From JAICTV01 sp035634055 (GTDB lineage Bacteria; Planctomycetota; Phycisphaerae; Tepidisphaerales; Tepidisphaeraceae): a DNA stretch of 14,216 nt. Within the stretch, counting starts at the first letter, position 1, and every line of letters starts with the position of its first letter. The position numbers were made by a program, and so were the translations under genes. The stretch is taken from positions 1 through 14,216 of the forward strand of contig DASQDR010000060.1 in assembly GCA_035634055.1 (NCBI GenBank), written 5' to 3'. Under the pieces are notes generated by a model, which saw only the letters and a list, made by a program, of their open reading frames with translations, was not told the origin of the DNA and did no database searches. Below are positions 13,713 to 14,216 of the stretch, in pieces.

Positions 13713-13872
13713 GGCAGGGTGTGCGGGGTATCGATGAACCGCCGGCCCCGCCAGGGCCGTCGGCGGTCGCCGTCCCGAGCTTTTCCCCGTCGCCGGCACG
13801 GACTAAACACGCGATATTTAACCTCCTAACCATCCGCCCGGCTCATCTGTCTAACGCCCGGGGCACCCGAAC

Positions 13873-13878
13873 GAGGTG
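13873..13878 (+). promoter_or_regulatory. Ribosome binding site fixing the 13883 start
   Basis: GAGGTG ends 4 nt before the ATG at 13883. It supports this start for a gene that runs off the window. An AT-rich patch at 13803-13829 (ACTAAACACG, GATATTTAACC) may hold its promoter, but no clear box pair is visible. Confidence 0.6.
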
Positions 13879-13882
13879 GGGT

Positions 13883-14216
13883 ATGCGACTGCGCGCGAAT
13901 CTGCGGCTCTTCCTCCTCCCCGTCCTCCTCCTCTTGCCGGCGGTCGCCCTTGCCGATCATCGGTCGGATGCCGAGCGCGCGCAGCGCCGGCTCGACGCGG
14001 CGGAAGCGCGCATCCGGCAGGTCTGCTGGGAGCTGGACCAGGCGCGCGCCAGCCTCGACGCCGCCATTTCCCGCCGCAACAGTGCCCTGTCGGATTACGA
14101 CGCGATCGCGCAGGTGGCGAACCTCGCCGCCGCCGCAATCACCGATGCGCAGGGCGCGGTGGAAGCCGCCGCCCGCGCGGCGCAGGCGGCGGCCGAGCGC
14201 GCCGCCGAGCGCCGCG
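13883..14216 (+). CDS. Exported coiled-coil protein, 5' part
   Basis: The frame is open from the ATG at 13883 to the right edge (111 full codons, no stop). Residues 1-24 are a strong signal peptide: MRLRANLR, then FLLPVLLLLPAVA, with a cleavage site after ALA. The rest seen is one long charged, alanine-rich helix with heptad character (AERAQRRLDAAEARIRQV; later AAAARAAQ-type stretches), so a coiled coil facing the periplasm is likely. It has one cysteine near residue 48. No family can be assigned from a coiled coil alone. The good ribosome binding site and signal peptide make it a real gene. Confidence 0.75.
   Translation, partial: MRLRANLRLFLLPVLLLLPAVALADHRSDAERAQRRLDAAEARIRQVCWELDQARASLDAAISRRNSALSDYDAIAQVANLAAAAITDAQGAVEAAARAAQAAAERAAERR

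Noticed and set aside
12321..13799. 492-residue minus-strand open frame
   Set aside because: It is antisense to the SpoIID-like gene, whose motifs are unmistakable. The translation has no recognisable domain.

Overview
The window is very GC-rich and its genes are small, loosely packed and often oriented independently. It most resembles a planctomycete-type chromosome, possibly of the Phycisphaerae. Three things suggest this: a stand-alone LuxR-type helix-turn-helix regulator with no receiver domain, a TPR protein carrying two RNA polymerase alpha C-terminal domains, and gaps holding degenerate short-repeat palindromes. The assignment is inference from gene content and not from a phylogenetic marker. 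There is no rRNA, tRNA, CRISPR array, transposase or phage gene. It looks like ordinary chromosomal backbone with several poorly characterised genes.

Layout, left to right. At 1-377 is the 3' end of a DUF167/YggU-family gene. At 605-1255 is a small secreted protein of unknown role with an extended -10 promoter. Facing it, on the minus strand, is a likely two-gene unit: a LuxR-type regulator (2610-3098) followed 27 bp later by a ChrA-type chromate transporter (1350-2582). A 716-bp gap (3099-3814) is full of minisatellite-like repeats, including nine consecutive copies of a 9-mer. It leads into a 148-residue beta/gamma-crystallin-like protein (3815-4261). At 4457-7996 is a 1179-residue membrane protein with a roughly 630-residue extracytoplasmic region and a multi-helix C-terminal half. 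I cannot assign it to a named family.

Three minus-strand genes follow: anthranilate synthase component I (trpE, 8008-9507), a pyridoxamine-phosphate-oxidase-like flavin-fold protein (9701-10261) and a BLUF blue-light receptor (10342-10779). The first two have a -10-like hexamer exactly 7 nt before the ATG, which suggests leaderless mRNAs. Divergent from the BLUF gene, behind a strong TTGACA-N17-TATCAA promoter, is the TPR plus double alpha-CTD protein (11205-12179). The gap after it holds a striking inverted array of degenerate heptamers (12184-12326). Next is a SpoIID/LytB-family peptidoglycan-acting exported protein (12336-13601). The window ends inside a coiled-coil exported protein (13883 onward).

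The genes do not form one pathway. The best candidates for undescribed biology are the TPR/double alpha-CTD protein as a possible transcription adaptor, the large periplasmic-sensor-like membrane protein, and the palindromic heptamer array.
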